A DNA stretch of 64,000 nucleotides, from assembly GCA_016124635.1 (NCBI GenBank), contig WGNJ01000030.1:82424-146423 (forward strand), read 5' to 3'. The DNA comes from Alphaproteobacteria bacterium. Its GTDB lineage: Bacteria > Pseudomonadota > Alphaproteobacteria > Micropepsales > Micropepsaceae. Below are positions 32,957 to 40,849 of this stretch, piece by piece (the stretch's first letter is position 1; each line of letters starts with the position of its first letter). Under the pieces are notes generated by a model that saw nothing but the letters and a program-made list of their open reading frames with translations, was not told the origin of the DNA and did no database searches. Both the position numbers and the translations under genes were made by a program.

Positions 32957-33453
32957 TTAGCGCGTACGGCGAACAAATCTTGGCGCGCGTGGCCGCTCAC
33001 CAATCGTCTTGAAGAACGTCTGCCACTCCGCGCTGTCGCGCTGCATCTCTTCGATTGTGATCTGCCGCGATTGTGCCTCAAGTTCGCGATAGCGTGCAGA
33101 TCTGCGCTCAATGGTCTTCATCTCTCGATAAAGCGGCGTCGCCCTTACCTTTGCGCTGTATCCTCTGGGCGACCAAATCTGAATTTCTCCGACTTGACCA
33201 TCGGCAAATCGTATCAAGACTTTTCGATCGACGTGACCCAACCCTTGTCCAGGATGTCGTAGTGTTGCGATAGGAACTCTACGATATCGTCAGCCGCCCC
33301 CGGCGTATCGGCAACAAATCCTCCGCGAACGACGTCGGTGAGCTGACTCCCATCGGTCCAATTATATCGCGCCGCCTTTCCAAATGACTCTTCCCGCAGC
33401 TTGATGCCAGGATCTTCCGGCCAAACTGTGGCATGGAGGAAAGGAGTTTCCGT
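32957..33453 (-). pseudogene. displaced RelA/SpoT-like toxin fragment, frameshifted
   Basis: Two minus-strand frames join into one domain. The first (33453 to about 33243) reads TPFLHATVWPEDPGIKLREE, QLTDVVRGGFVADTPGAADD, then HYDILDKGW. The second, shifted by one, continues VDRKVLIRFADGQVGEIQIW. The order ‘D-V-V-R-G ... V-L-I-R-F-x-D-G-x-x-x-E-I-Q’ resembles the RelA/SpoT-type nucleotidyltransferase fold used in some polymorphic toxins. No start codon or carrier domain precedes it and the frame breaks near 33240, so it is a degraded toxin tip. The family call is tentative. Confidence 0.5.
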
Positions 33454-33580
33454 TCATCGCAAAACTCCCAACGAGCGACGCGGCGGAGATTCTTGGTATG
33501 TCGGCCTCAAGCCCTAGATGCGCGCCTCTCCGGCGCGACCGCAGAAATCGCAACTTCACGATTCATCACGCGGCGTGGGG
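33416..33580. repeat. direct repeat A, copy 2 (~165 bp)
   Basis: Second copy of the repeat at 32571-32735. On the minus strand it contains IPTPRDES plus stop (about 33579-33552), the orphan 3' end of a second copy of the 71-aa immunity-like gene, then the spacer leading into the Rel-like fragment. The rest of that gene is missing. Confidence 0.75.
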
Positions 33581-33627
33581 ATCGCGTCGACAGATGTATA
33601 TACCGCGGGTGAGGCAGCTCCAGGGAG

Positions 33628-34779
33628 TTAGTGTGGTGCATCTAAACGAAATAGACGAATGGTCTTAAGGTCGGCCACAGCGAGAATTTTTCCTCCATGG
33701 GCCACAGCGGCTCTCAAGGGCTGTGCGTAGTCAGCGGGAAAAGGAAGATTTGCCGGCGTCTCGACGCCGGTCTTCGCATCGATAAGCGTGATCGGACCTG
33801 CTTCGTCCATGTAGAAAAATCTTTCGTTGTCGTTCCAACCCGGGGTGTCGAACCCGCGCAGCCTCGCTCGCGTGTGCACGGTCCGTTTGCGAACATCAAT
33901 AACCTCCATGAAGAGGTTTTGACCCCCGAACGGTGAACCGTTATCGCGACTGGTTAGAGCGACCGCCCAATCACCGTCCGCAGAAACCGCGAAGTCACTG
34001 ACGACATACGGCGCCGCAAATCTTCCGACTCGTCGCAGCTGAACGACCTCCGTGCGCGACGCTGTCGACATATCTACCGCGTAGACGATCGCCGGCGCCC
34101 GCGGCGAACTTGCTCTGGCGGTGGAAAAATCCGGTGCGCCGGTTGCGATGGTGTACGCCAAGCAGTCCGAACCTGAGGTTGGCGCGGCGATACGTTCCGC
34201 CCCGACAAATAGACCGGCGAGATCGTTTCGGCGCTCGAGGCTTTCTAAATCGAAAACCGTAACACCCCCACCGGACCCCACGACGGCAAAATGACAGACG
34301 CCCGCCACGGTTGCCCGACCAATTTGCTTGTTGGCTTCAGGGTTGGGCGACACGAACGGCGAAAAATCCAACACGGCCCGGACCTTGCCATTGCAATCGA
34401 AAAACGTCGCCTTTCTTTGATCACCGTTTATGACAATGCCTCGACAGGGATGACCCCACAGATACGCCCTTGTGAAGTCGCTTGGAGCCGCCGGCAAGGT
34501 AAGCGTCCATCTGCGATCAGCCATACTCCAAATCTTGACTCGCTGGGGCATGAAGTCACCCACGGCCAGATACGACGCGTCCGGGCTTATGGCGAGTGAT
34601 TGAATCGCGAGAGTGTCGCCGTTGATCGTTGCGATCGGATGTCTGCCAGCGTCGACCGGCTTCGTCGACCCGTTTGGGGCGGCCCCACCGGATTGTCGCT
34701 CGACAACAGCAAAGACCGCGACAACAAAAATCATTATTAGAAAAAGACACTCGACGAGCGCAAACTGACGATTCGGCAT
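33628..34779 (-). CDS. membrane-anchored beta-propeller protein, candidate periplasmic immunity protein
   Basis: A 383-aa protein with one N-terminal membrane anchor (ECLFLIMIFVVAVFAVV) and a propeller of repeated WD-like blades (LAISPDASYLAVGDF, ISDFAVSADGDWAVALTS-like YVVSDFAVSADGDWAVAL, AAVAHGGKILAVADLKTIRL). It is paralogous to the 396-aa protein at 37240-38430, sharing QRVKIWSM, CRGIVI, ECLAY-type and EVIDV motifs. GGAGAGAGG precedes ATG 34779 at about 9 nt. Confidence 0.7.
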   Translation of the reverse strand: MPNRQFALVECLFLIMIFVVAVFAVVERQSGGAAPNGSTKPVDAGRHPIATINGDTLAIQSLAISPDASYLAVGDFMPQRVKIWSMADRRWTLTLPAAPSDFTRAYLWGHPCRGIVINGDQRKATFFDCNGKVRAVLDFSPFVSPNPEANKQIGRATVAGVCHFAVVGSGGGVTVFDLESLERRNDLAGLFVGAERIAAPTSGSDCLAYTIATGAPDFSTARASSPRAPAIVYAVDMSTASRTEVVQLRRVGRFAAPYVVSDFAVSADGDWAVALTSRDNGSPFGGQNLFMEVIDVRKRTVHTRARLRGFDTPGWNDNERFFYMDEAGPITLIDAKTGVETPANLPFPADYAQPLRAAVAHGGKILAVADLKTIRLFRLDAPH

Positions 34780-34843
34780 TGGGTATCGCCTCTCTCCAGC
34801 CAATTTGTACTACGCAAACTATGGCGAGATTGGAGAACGGGGC

Positions 34844-34911
34844 ATGTGATCGGAAAGCCGCCAGGCGAGTTGGAAAGAGGTCTCGCCGTTACGGCCGAAC
34901 TCGGGGAGGCG
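34844..34911. repeat. direct repeat B, copy 1 (~68 bp)
   Basis: Near-copy of 36049-36116. On the minus strand it corresponds to the C-terminal coding end of the disrupted acetyltransferase-like virion gene (PEFGRNGETFIQLAWRL region). The two copies bracket the plus-strand gene 34981-35997, as expected if that gene arrived with, or by, duplication of the phage gene's end. Confidence 0.75.
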
Positions 34912-34980
34912 CCTTCGCCGCCGTCATTTGGACACATTCCGCAACTGAAGATACGCTTTCAGCTCAACGCCGATATTGAG

Positions 34981-35997
34981 GTGCCTGTTTTGCTCGCTAT
35001 TGCACGTATCGCGGCAAAGTTTTCGGTCGCCGTTGTTGCCGTTCTGGGTCTTGGCGTTTTGTGCATTTGGCCGTGGCCTGCGCCCGAAATCGATTGGCGC
35101 GCGCCGCTCGACAGCGCGCGGTCGCGAAGTGACTGTGCGAGCGTCGCGGCGATTCTGAACGCCGCAATGGACGCGGGAGCGCTTGACGCATACGATCTTG
35201 CTTCAAGCCCGAAGGACCTCGGCGCTTGCTATGGCAGTGCCAATTTGCACACGCCTCCGCTAGGGTTTGTTGCACTTCTGCGCTCACGGCGCCACGACCC
35301 CGCTATATTGGATCGCCACACCCTCACCGAACGAACGGGAGCGCTCGACTTCGCCACGCGCACCTATACGCGCGTGGTCGACTTCACCTGCAGACAACCT
35401 TACGACCTAGATATTCAAGCTGACAACGTGGTGTTGGCTGCAGCGATGCCGGAGGCATCGAGCTGGATCATGAGCTTACACCAACGCCGACGCGCTGTTT
35501 GCGCCCGCATTGTCTCCGATCTTGTAACATCGCTTGCGGCACGGCTCGAACCAGAAGCGAAAGAGCTCGCCTATGACTTCGCCAAGAGCGCTCCCATCAC
35601 CGATCTGCCGGCCGCAAAACTCGTCGCCGCCCAGCTGGTTCTCGACGAGCAGTTCATTCCGATTCGAGCGGCGCGTACCGATCCACAGCTTCTCAGGTTG
35701 ATGCGAACTTTCGAATGGAGCTCGCTGGTGTCGCTCGCCGAGGCAAATGACATCGACGCCATCGCGCTCGTGATTCGTCTGTTGCACGAACGTCGTTTCG
35801 TCGACGACGCTCATTTGCTTTGGGGATCACAGCGAGAAGCGTATTATTGGATCCTGCGTGGCCGGCGTTTGGGTATAGCTGCACTTCCCCTTTATTCCGA
35901 TATCGAGGACCGATTGGATAGCGACCGGCGCGCGGCATGCCGGCAGGAAGAGGAAGCCGATTGGGACAAGCATAAGGATCGAAGCGCGCGGCTTTGA
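34981..35997 (+). CDS. membrane-anchored protein of unknown function, cargo gene
   Basis: A 338-aa protein with an N-terminal membrane anchor (FSVAVVAVLGLGVLCIWPW) and a helical, probably periplasmic, domain with scattered cysteines and an Arg/Glu-rich end. No family recognised. It is the only plus-strand gene in the 13 kb array and lies between the two copies of repeat B. Start uncertain: GTG 34981, or TTG 34990 which has GAGG 8 nt upstream. Confidence 0.6.
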   Translation: MPVLLAIARIAAKFSVAVVAVLGLGVLCIWPWPAPEIDWRAPLDSARSRSDCASVAAILNAAMDAGALDAYDLASSPKDLGACYGSANLHTPPLGFVALLRSRRHDPAILDRHTLTERTGALDFATRTYTRVVDFTCRQPYDLDIQADNVVLAAAMPEASSWIMSLHQRRRAVCARIVSDLVTSLAARLEPEAKELAYDFAKSAPITDLPAAKLVAAQLVLDEQFIPIRAARTDPQLLRLMRTFEWSSLVSLAEANDIDAIALVIRLLHERRFVDDAHLLWGSQREAYYWILRGRRLGIAALPLYSDIEDRLDSDRRAACRQEEEADWDKHKDRSARL

Positions 35998-36026
35998 CTG
36001 CTGCCTGCGCTTGCGCTACCGGCCGT

Positions 36027-36564
36027 TCAGGCGGCTGAGGTTGGACAAATGTGATCGGAAAGCCGCCAGGCGAGCTGGATGAAGGTCTCGCCGTTGCGGC
36101 CGAACTCGGGGATGCGCGCCTCGACCTCGAAACCCAGGAAGCGGAGGAAATCGATCGCGTCCTTGTGGACCGTCGATGGCGCGGCACTCGGCGCGGCGAT
36201 AGCCGCGCGCGATGAGATGCGGCTTGGCGCGGCGCAAGCCCCAACGCATCGCGTCGATCGCAACGCTCGGCCACTCGTCCGTCGCAATCATCGAGACGGT
36301 GAGCGCGGCCGGCGTCATCTCATGAAACATGGTGAGCGCCGCAGGCACGCCATTGCAGCGGAAGATGTTGCTCGCAGCGGCCAGAGGCAGCATGTCGAGA
36401 ATGGATGCGGCCGCGGCGTCGAAGTCGGCGGTCGCTTCGATCTCGGCGCGGTCGCGCGCACGGCAATGCGCGAGCACGTAGCGCGCCTCATCGCGCGCGC
36501 CGAGCTCGAGCACCGGCGGCACCGGCTTTTTTGACAACACGGCGATCTCGGAACGACGGGCCAA
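36027..36564 (-). pseudogene. frameshifted phage acetyltransferase-like/internal virion protein gene
   Basis: The frame from 36564 reads SEIAVLSKKPVPPVLELGAR, then FRCNGVPAALTMFHEMTPA, MRWGLRRAKPHLIARGYRRA and ECRAIDG; it then turns into arginine-rich nonsense, while the adjacent frame continues HKDAIDFLRFLGFEVEARIP, EFGRNGETFIQLAWRLSD and a stop at 36027. Joined, the ~178 residues resemble the GNAT-fold virion proteins found between terminase and portal in related podoviruses. A single-base change near 36180 accounts for the break. Its 3' end is duplicated at 34844-34911. Confidence 0.65.
36049..36116. repeat. direct repeat B, copy 2 (~68 bp)
   Basis: The native copy of the repeat, inside the 3' end of the frameshifted acetyltransferase-like gene. 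Copy 1 is at 34844-34911. Confidence 0.75.
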
Positions 36565-36623
36565 CGAATTGGGCGCGGCGCACGATGCGCACGCGTCTTC
36601 GTCTTGGTTTCAGGTAGTCGCTT

Positions 36624-37031
36624 TTACGTTCGCGGCAGCAGACGGCCGACGACAAAATAGAGGCCGGCCGAAACCGCCCCCAGAGACGCCGACATCGGCG
36701 CTGCTTCGAGCGTTTGACTAAAGGCGGACCAGGCAAAGGTAGGACCGGCGTTAAGCGCGACGGCAACCGCAGCCGCGAGCAAAACCGCGAGAGCTTTCGC
36801 CGCGAGGCCCCGTCCACGCGCATAGGCGAGAAGCGGCAGCGTCAAATAGACGGGCGGGAGCGTGAACCAGAGATAGATGAAACCGGTGCCGAGCAGGATC
36901 GCAAGAGCTGCGGGCAATGCTCCCGGTCCGTGGCTCAACAACTCTCCGACGAAGAGCGCAAGGGGGATGACGACACAGGCAATCGCCGCGGCTATCGTGG
37001 CAACTCCCACTTCGTGTACAGCTCGTTCCAT
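36624..37031 (-). CDS. multi-TM protein, candidate immunity protein (paralog of 38727-39137)
   Basis: A 135-aa protein with four hydrophobic segments, starting MERAVHEVGVATIAAAIAC and sharing LLSHGPGALPAALAILLG with its paralog (LFSHGPGALPAAIALMLG). No known family recognised. An ATTGTGGC element (37075-37082) lies about 45 bp upstream. An inner-membrane immunity role is inferred from context only. Confidence 0.7.
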   Translation of the reverse strand: MERAVHEVGVATIAAAIACVVIPLALFVGELLSHGPGALPAALAILLGTGFIYLWFTLPPVYLTLPLLAYARGRGLAAKALAVLLAAAVAVALNAGPTFAWSAFSQTLEAAPMSASLGAVSAGLYFVVGRLLPRT

Positions 37032-37072
37032 GCGGCCGCCCGCCCCTCGCACCAGGGAGCCAGGCTCCTAAT

Positions 37073-37228
37073 CAATTGTGGCGGGAATGCGGAGTCCAAG
37101 AAAATCTGGCGAACTCTCTGCCGTCGTGGTCAACCGACAATCCGTTGTCTGACCTTGCTCTGCAGCACACCCGGAGGCCCGTCGTAATTGCTCAGGCTGT
37201 GGTTGAGCAAATCAGGTTCACACAGCGC
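37073..37228 (-). pseudogene. displaced C-terminal tail of a lipase-type toxin
   Basis: The minus-strand reading contains LLNHSLSNYDGPPGVLQSKV followed by decayed sequence, matching LNHSLSNYYGPPGVLQSKVG at the end of the lipase-tipped protein (43160-45139). DNA similarity continues past the stop to the ATTGTGGC element (37073-37228 against 43129-43283). Only the last ~30 codons remain. Confidence 0.75.
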
Positions 37229-37239
37229 CGCGCTCGAGA

Positions 37240-38430
37240 TCATGTCCGATGGCGCGAGAGACTCGGCAGTTGATCAAACCGGTAGAGCAAAATGTCGTAC
37301 CCATCGGAAACTGCGAAAACGCCGCGCTGATAAGCCACCGCTACGTTGATGCTGGTGTACAACCGGTCTGGGAACGGAAAACGAAGACGCATCTCGCGGT
37401 CTTGCGTCGCGTCAACAATCGACACTCTGTGGCCGCTGACGAAGAAAAAATGATCATCATCTATCCAACCGGGAATGCTGTTGTTAGAGCTGGGGCATCT
37501 CCGCCTTTGTACATCTCCGTTCCCAACATCAATGATCTCCATATAGCAATTTTGACCATCGTCACTCACTTTGCTCTCTCGCAAAGTCAAGGCAACGGCT
37601 CTCCGCCTGTTCGGCGATACGGATAAATAACTAATGATATAAGGTGCAAACGCATCCGCTGACGGGTTGAGGCGCGCGATTTCCCTGCTCGATCCGGTCC
37701 GCATGTCGATGGCGCGCAAGATCGATGGCTCACGTAAACTCTCAGACTCCGTCTTAGACCAGCCCCTCAATCCGCCCCACGCCGCGTATGCGAGACATTC
37801 GGGATTGCTCGATGGCGCGGCGACATCCGGAGGCTCTTCCGTCGAACCGCTCGTGAACCAATCGGCGACGTCCTGGCGAATTTGTTGCTTCGCCAAATCG
37901 ACAACAGCGATGCTGGAGGTCAGCTGAATGACCGAAAAATTGCAAACGCCGATGACGCGAGCGACAAAACCGGTGAAGCGTCGATTCTGAGATTCGAGCA
38001 TGGGCGATGCGAAATGCAGGGTCCGCAGAACGTTTCCCGTGCAGTCGAACAGGGTCGCGATCTTGATGTTGCTTATTGCGACGATTCCTCGACACGGTTG
38101 CGGGCTCAGATAAGCGGGATCCCTATCTGGCATCCCAGCAGGGATACTCTGTGTCCACGCCTTGCGCGCCATGCTCCAGATCTTGGCTTGTTGAGGCTCC
38201 ATACCGCTAACGGCTGCCAGATATTCGCCGTCGCTGCTCATCGAGAGCGATCGAATTGCGATCCCGTCGCCAGGTATTTGCGCAAGCGGCGCCGCGGGGT
38301 CGGCTTGATCTTCTTCTCCGGCGCTGCCGGCCGGCGTCGATTGTCCACGCAAGAGGACGAACGCGACACCACAGATCAGGAGCGCCAACACAGCAATCGG
38401 CGCGACAACTTCTATTCGTCGGTCGAACAT
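37240..38430 (-). CDS. membrane-anchored beta-propeller protein, candidate periplasmic immunity protein
   Basis: A 396-aa protein with an N-terminal anchor (VVAPIAVLALLICGVAFVLL), an acidic linker and propeller blades (LSMSSDGEYLAAVSGM, QQAKIWSMARKAW, YLSVSPNRRRAVALTLRE, VDATQDREMRLRFPFPDR). Paralogous to 33628-34779. It lies between two multi-TM paralogs. An ATTGTGGC element (38495-38502) is about 65 bp upstream. Confidence 0.7.
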   Translation of the reverse strand: MFDRRIEVVAPIAVLALLICGVAFVLLRGQSTPAGSAGEEDQADPAAPLAQIPGDGIAIRSLSMSSDGEYLAAVSGMEPQQAKIWSMARKAWTQSIPAGMPDRDPAYLSPQPCRGIVAISNIKIATLFDCTGNVLRTLHFASPMLESQNRRFTGFVARVIGVCNFSVIQLTSSIAVVDLAKQQIRQDVADWFTSGSTEEPPDVAAPSSNPECLAYAAWGGLRGWSKTESESLREPSILRAIDMRTGSSREIARLNPSADAFAPYIISYLSVSPNRRRAVALTLRESKVSDDGQNCYMEIIDVGNGDVQRRRCPSSNNSIPGWIDDDHFFFVSGHRVSIVDATQDREMRLRFPFPDRLYTSINVAVAYQRGVFAVSDGYDILLYRFDQLPSLSRHRT

Positions 38431-38726
38431 GACGCGCCTTTCCGCTCAACGGCCGCGCCACCCTAACGGCGGTGCCACATAGTCTTTCGTATCAATTGTG
38501 GCCAAATTTGGAGGAGCCGCCGATCGGAGCCATCATAGCTCAGTGGTCGAATTGCGGTTGCTTCAAATCCCGTACCTTCTGCGGTAAATGTCCCGGTACA
38601 GCACGTGCAGCGGGGTTGAAAATGTTGAGTGGTAGAAGCTGGTCAGATTGTGATTTCGCATGTATGCGGGCCACAACCCGAGAGGTCGCGAGGCCATTGA
38701 CCGCGGGCACGCCTTCGTCGTGCCGC
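38431..38726 (-). other. intergenic stretch with a possible toxin-tail remnant
   Basis: About 300 bp between the propeller gene and the multi-TM gene. On the minus strand, 38700-38563 can be read as MASRPLGLWPAYMRNHNLTS then FYHSTFSTPLHVLYRDIYRR and a stop. Its composition is more protein-like than a random frame and its position matches the other displaced toxin tails, but no family is recognised and no homologous intact copy is in the window. Confidence 0.3.
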
Positions 38727-39137
38727 CTATCGTGCGGCCGGCATCCAGCGGCCGACGGGGTAATACAGGATGCACGCCGCTGTGACGAGCGACACTGCCA
38801 TCTCGACGTGCTCGGACAACGGTCTCAAAGCTTCCCACGTAAATTCCGGACTCGCATAGATCGCTACGACGACAATCGGTGCGGCGCCGATGGATGCCGC
38901 GCGATAAACCAACGAGCGATGCTGGGTAAGCGCGAGCAGCGGAAGCATGAGATAAACGATCGGCAAGACGTACCATAGGTAGGCAAAAGCGCTGCCGAGC
39001 ATCAGGGCGATTGCGGCTGGAAGGGCGCCGGGTCCATGGCTAAACAATTCGTTTCCGAACAAGAGCAAGGGAACTACGGCGCATGAAATTGTCGCCGCAA
39101 TCGTTGCAATTCCGATTTCGTGTACGACTCGTTCCAT
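38727..39137 (-). CDS. multi-TM protein, candidate immunity protein (paralog of 36624-37031)
   Basis: A 136-aa protein with four hydrophobic segments, starting MERVVHEIGIATIAATISC. The shared block LFSHGPGALPAAIALMLGSA identifies it as a paralog of the 135-aa protein. It follows the truncated second toxin by about 190 bp and could be its membrane immunity protein. Function unproven. Confidence 0.7.
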   Translation of the reverse strand: MERVVHEIGIATIAATISCAVVPLLLFGNELFSHGPGALPAAIALMLGSAFAYLWYVLPIVYLMLPLLALTQHRSLVYRAASIGAAPIVVVAIYASPEFTWEALRPLSEHVEMAVSLVTAACILYYPVGRWMPAAR

Positions 39138-39325
39138 ATCGCCCCTCGCGGCTTACACAGTAGAGGCTGGATTCCGGCTAAAGTGTGACGATGCGGCTGA
39201 CGATGACCGCTGCTTCGGCTCGTTCCGGCGCTACCGTCGGGCACTATACGGGAGGGGTACTTAGCACGGTTTCTTCCATAGGCAGGACTCGGCGAAACAA
39301 CCACTACTGTTTCGCCAGTACGGGG

Positions 39326-40738
39326 TCACCAGTCCCAATAGTCGTCCTTGATTACTCCTGGGATGATCGTCGCGTCGAGCTTTTGCGCCAATGCGTTATC
39401 CATGTCAGAAAAAAGACGAGGGCCAAGAGTTTCATTGAAGTACTGGCCCAACCCCATCCCAGCGCCGAGCGTATGGATCACAAAGCTTCCATCGCCACGA
39501 TCCTCCACCCACCGAATAATGAAGCCAGGTACAAGTATGTGATTGCCGGTCGTTATGTTCGCTATAGCACCGGTGTATCCATCAACATCATGCGAGACAT
39601 AACCGCCCGGCAAATATGTCCGCTCGCCAAACATCACATCGACTCTGGGCGTTGACGAGACCCAACTCGTATCTCCTGGCCTCACGGGACCGGAATGCTG
39701 GGGCCTCTCATACGAGGCTTGTGGTGCTGGCCACGTTTGAACCATTCTCATTACCTCCGCCAATGTGCGATGCGGCGCGTAAATTCTCGTCTCCTGATAG
39801 TACTGATGAAAATCCGAATGCTCCGGCCCCCAACCTCCAGCTAGCCATAGCTTTGCCGCGACGCGTTGCTCGAAGGCACGAATTGGCGCCGGAACGTAGT
39901 CATCGATCTCCCCCGCATCGGCGCCCTTTCGACACTGACCATTTTGGCAAACGCGACCAACGCGACCTGTCCTGGCTAGACGCATACCCGAGCTAATGCG
40001 ACGGGGAGCCTCAGGCTGAGGATATCCGCTCTTCAGATTCGGTGAGGAGGAATACAGCGTTGTTTGCTTGCCCGACAGATCTTGCGGCGTCTGCGCCCAA
40101 TCAATCGAACGACCTGGCAATGGGCTCTGTACATCGTCTAGCGCTGCATTTGAACGATCGAGCGGACTCAGCAAGAGATTGGTTGGAGAATCTGTCGACC
40201 CTCGCCACAGAAGCTCACCCGCAAGCTTCGAGGCCTGGCCGTCGGCAAATTTCAATGCTTCTGGCAAAAACGAACTGATCTGTTTGACCATGCCGTCGGC
40301 GTAATCGCCGTGGTCGGCTTTGGCGGTGCGGAGTTTGTCGAGCATCTTGGCCGGCTCGGTGTTGAGAATGCCGCGGGCGACGTCTTCGGCCATGTCGTTG
40401 GGGAGGACGCGCTGTTCGTCCTTCGGAATGCCGCGGCGGTTTTGTTCGGCCTCGAGGCCGCGCAGGAGATCGTTGTAGGTCTTGGTCATGCGCCCGGCAT
40501 CGCCCGATGCCTTCGCATCTTCCCAAGCTTTGAGCCGGGTCTGCATGTAGGGCATGCGCAGCGCGAGGCCTGCCGGGTCGTCGCGCATCTGTTGGCGCAC
40601 CCAATCGAGGATCTTGAGCTTGGCGAGTGCTTTGGCGCGCTCGAGCTGATCTTTGCCGAGGGGCGCCGGATTGGCAGGTTTCTCCGGCGCCGGTGCGGGC
40701 GGCGTCACTTGAGCGCCTGTCTGCGGCACGCTCGTCAT
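39326..40738 (-). CDS. 5'-truncated second toxin with shared carrier domain and unknown C-terminal domain
   Basis: A 470-aa frame. Residues 1 to about 150 are almost identical to the carrier domain of the lipase-tipped protein (AKLKILDWVRQQMRDDPAGL, VLPNDMAEDVARGIL), then the sequences diverge. The unique C-terminus includes FGERTYLPGGYVSHDVDGYT, NITTGNHILVPGFIIRW and HTLGAGMGLGQYFNE, a beta-rich domain I cannot name. The homology continues upstream of ATG 40738 in frame (GDSDAPAAG) but ends abruptly at about 40850 with an in-frame TAG. The ATG has no ribosome binding site, so this copy lost its 5' end and may be silent. Confidence 0.7.
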   Translation of the reverse strand: MTSVPQTGAQVTPPAPAPEKPANPAPLGKDQLERAKALAKLKILDWVRQQMRDDPAGLALRMPYMQTRLKAWEDAKASGDAGRMTKTYNDLLRGLEAEQNRRGIPKDEQRVLPNDMAEDVARGILNTEPAKMLDKLRTAKADHGDYADGMVKQISSFLPEALKFADGQASKLAGELLWRGSTDSPTNLLLSPLDRSNAALDDVQSPLPGRSIDWAQTPQDLSGKQTTLYSSSPNLKSGYPQPEAPRRISSGMRLARTGRVGRVCQNGQCRKGADAGEIDDYVPAPIRAFEQRVAAKLWLAGGWGPEHSDFHQYYQETRIYAPHRTLAEVMRMVQTWPAPQASYERPQHSGPVRPGDTSWVSSTPRVDVMFGERTYLPGGYVSHDVDGYTGAIANITTGNHILVPGFIIRWVEDRGDGSFVIHTLGAGMGLGQYFNETLGPRLFSDMDNALAQKLDATIIPGVIKDDYWDW

Positions 40739-40849
40739 GCCGGCCGCAGGCGCATCGCTGTCACCGCTTTGCGGCGCGGCTTCCCCGCCCGCCGGCGCAG
40801 GAGCGGCCTGCGTGCCGCTCGACTGCAGAACCGACGCGGCGGCACCCTA
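40295..40849. repeat. direct repeat C, copy 1 (~555 bp, toxin carrier domain)
   Basis: Near-identical (about 97% by eye) to 44495-45053. It encodes the shared N-terminal carrier domain of the two toxins. The right end is abrupt: at 40850 sequence switches to the stop of the lipoprotein gene. Homology of a lower grade continues to the left for some 100 bp. Confidence 0.85.
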
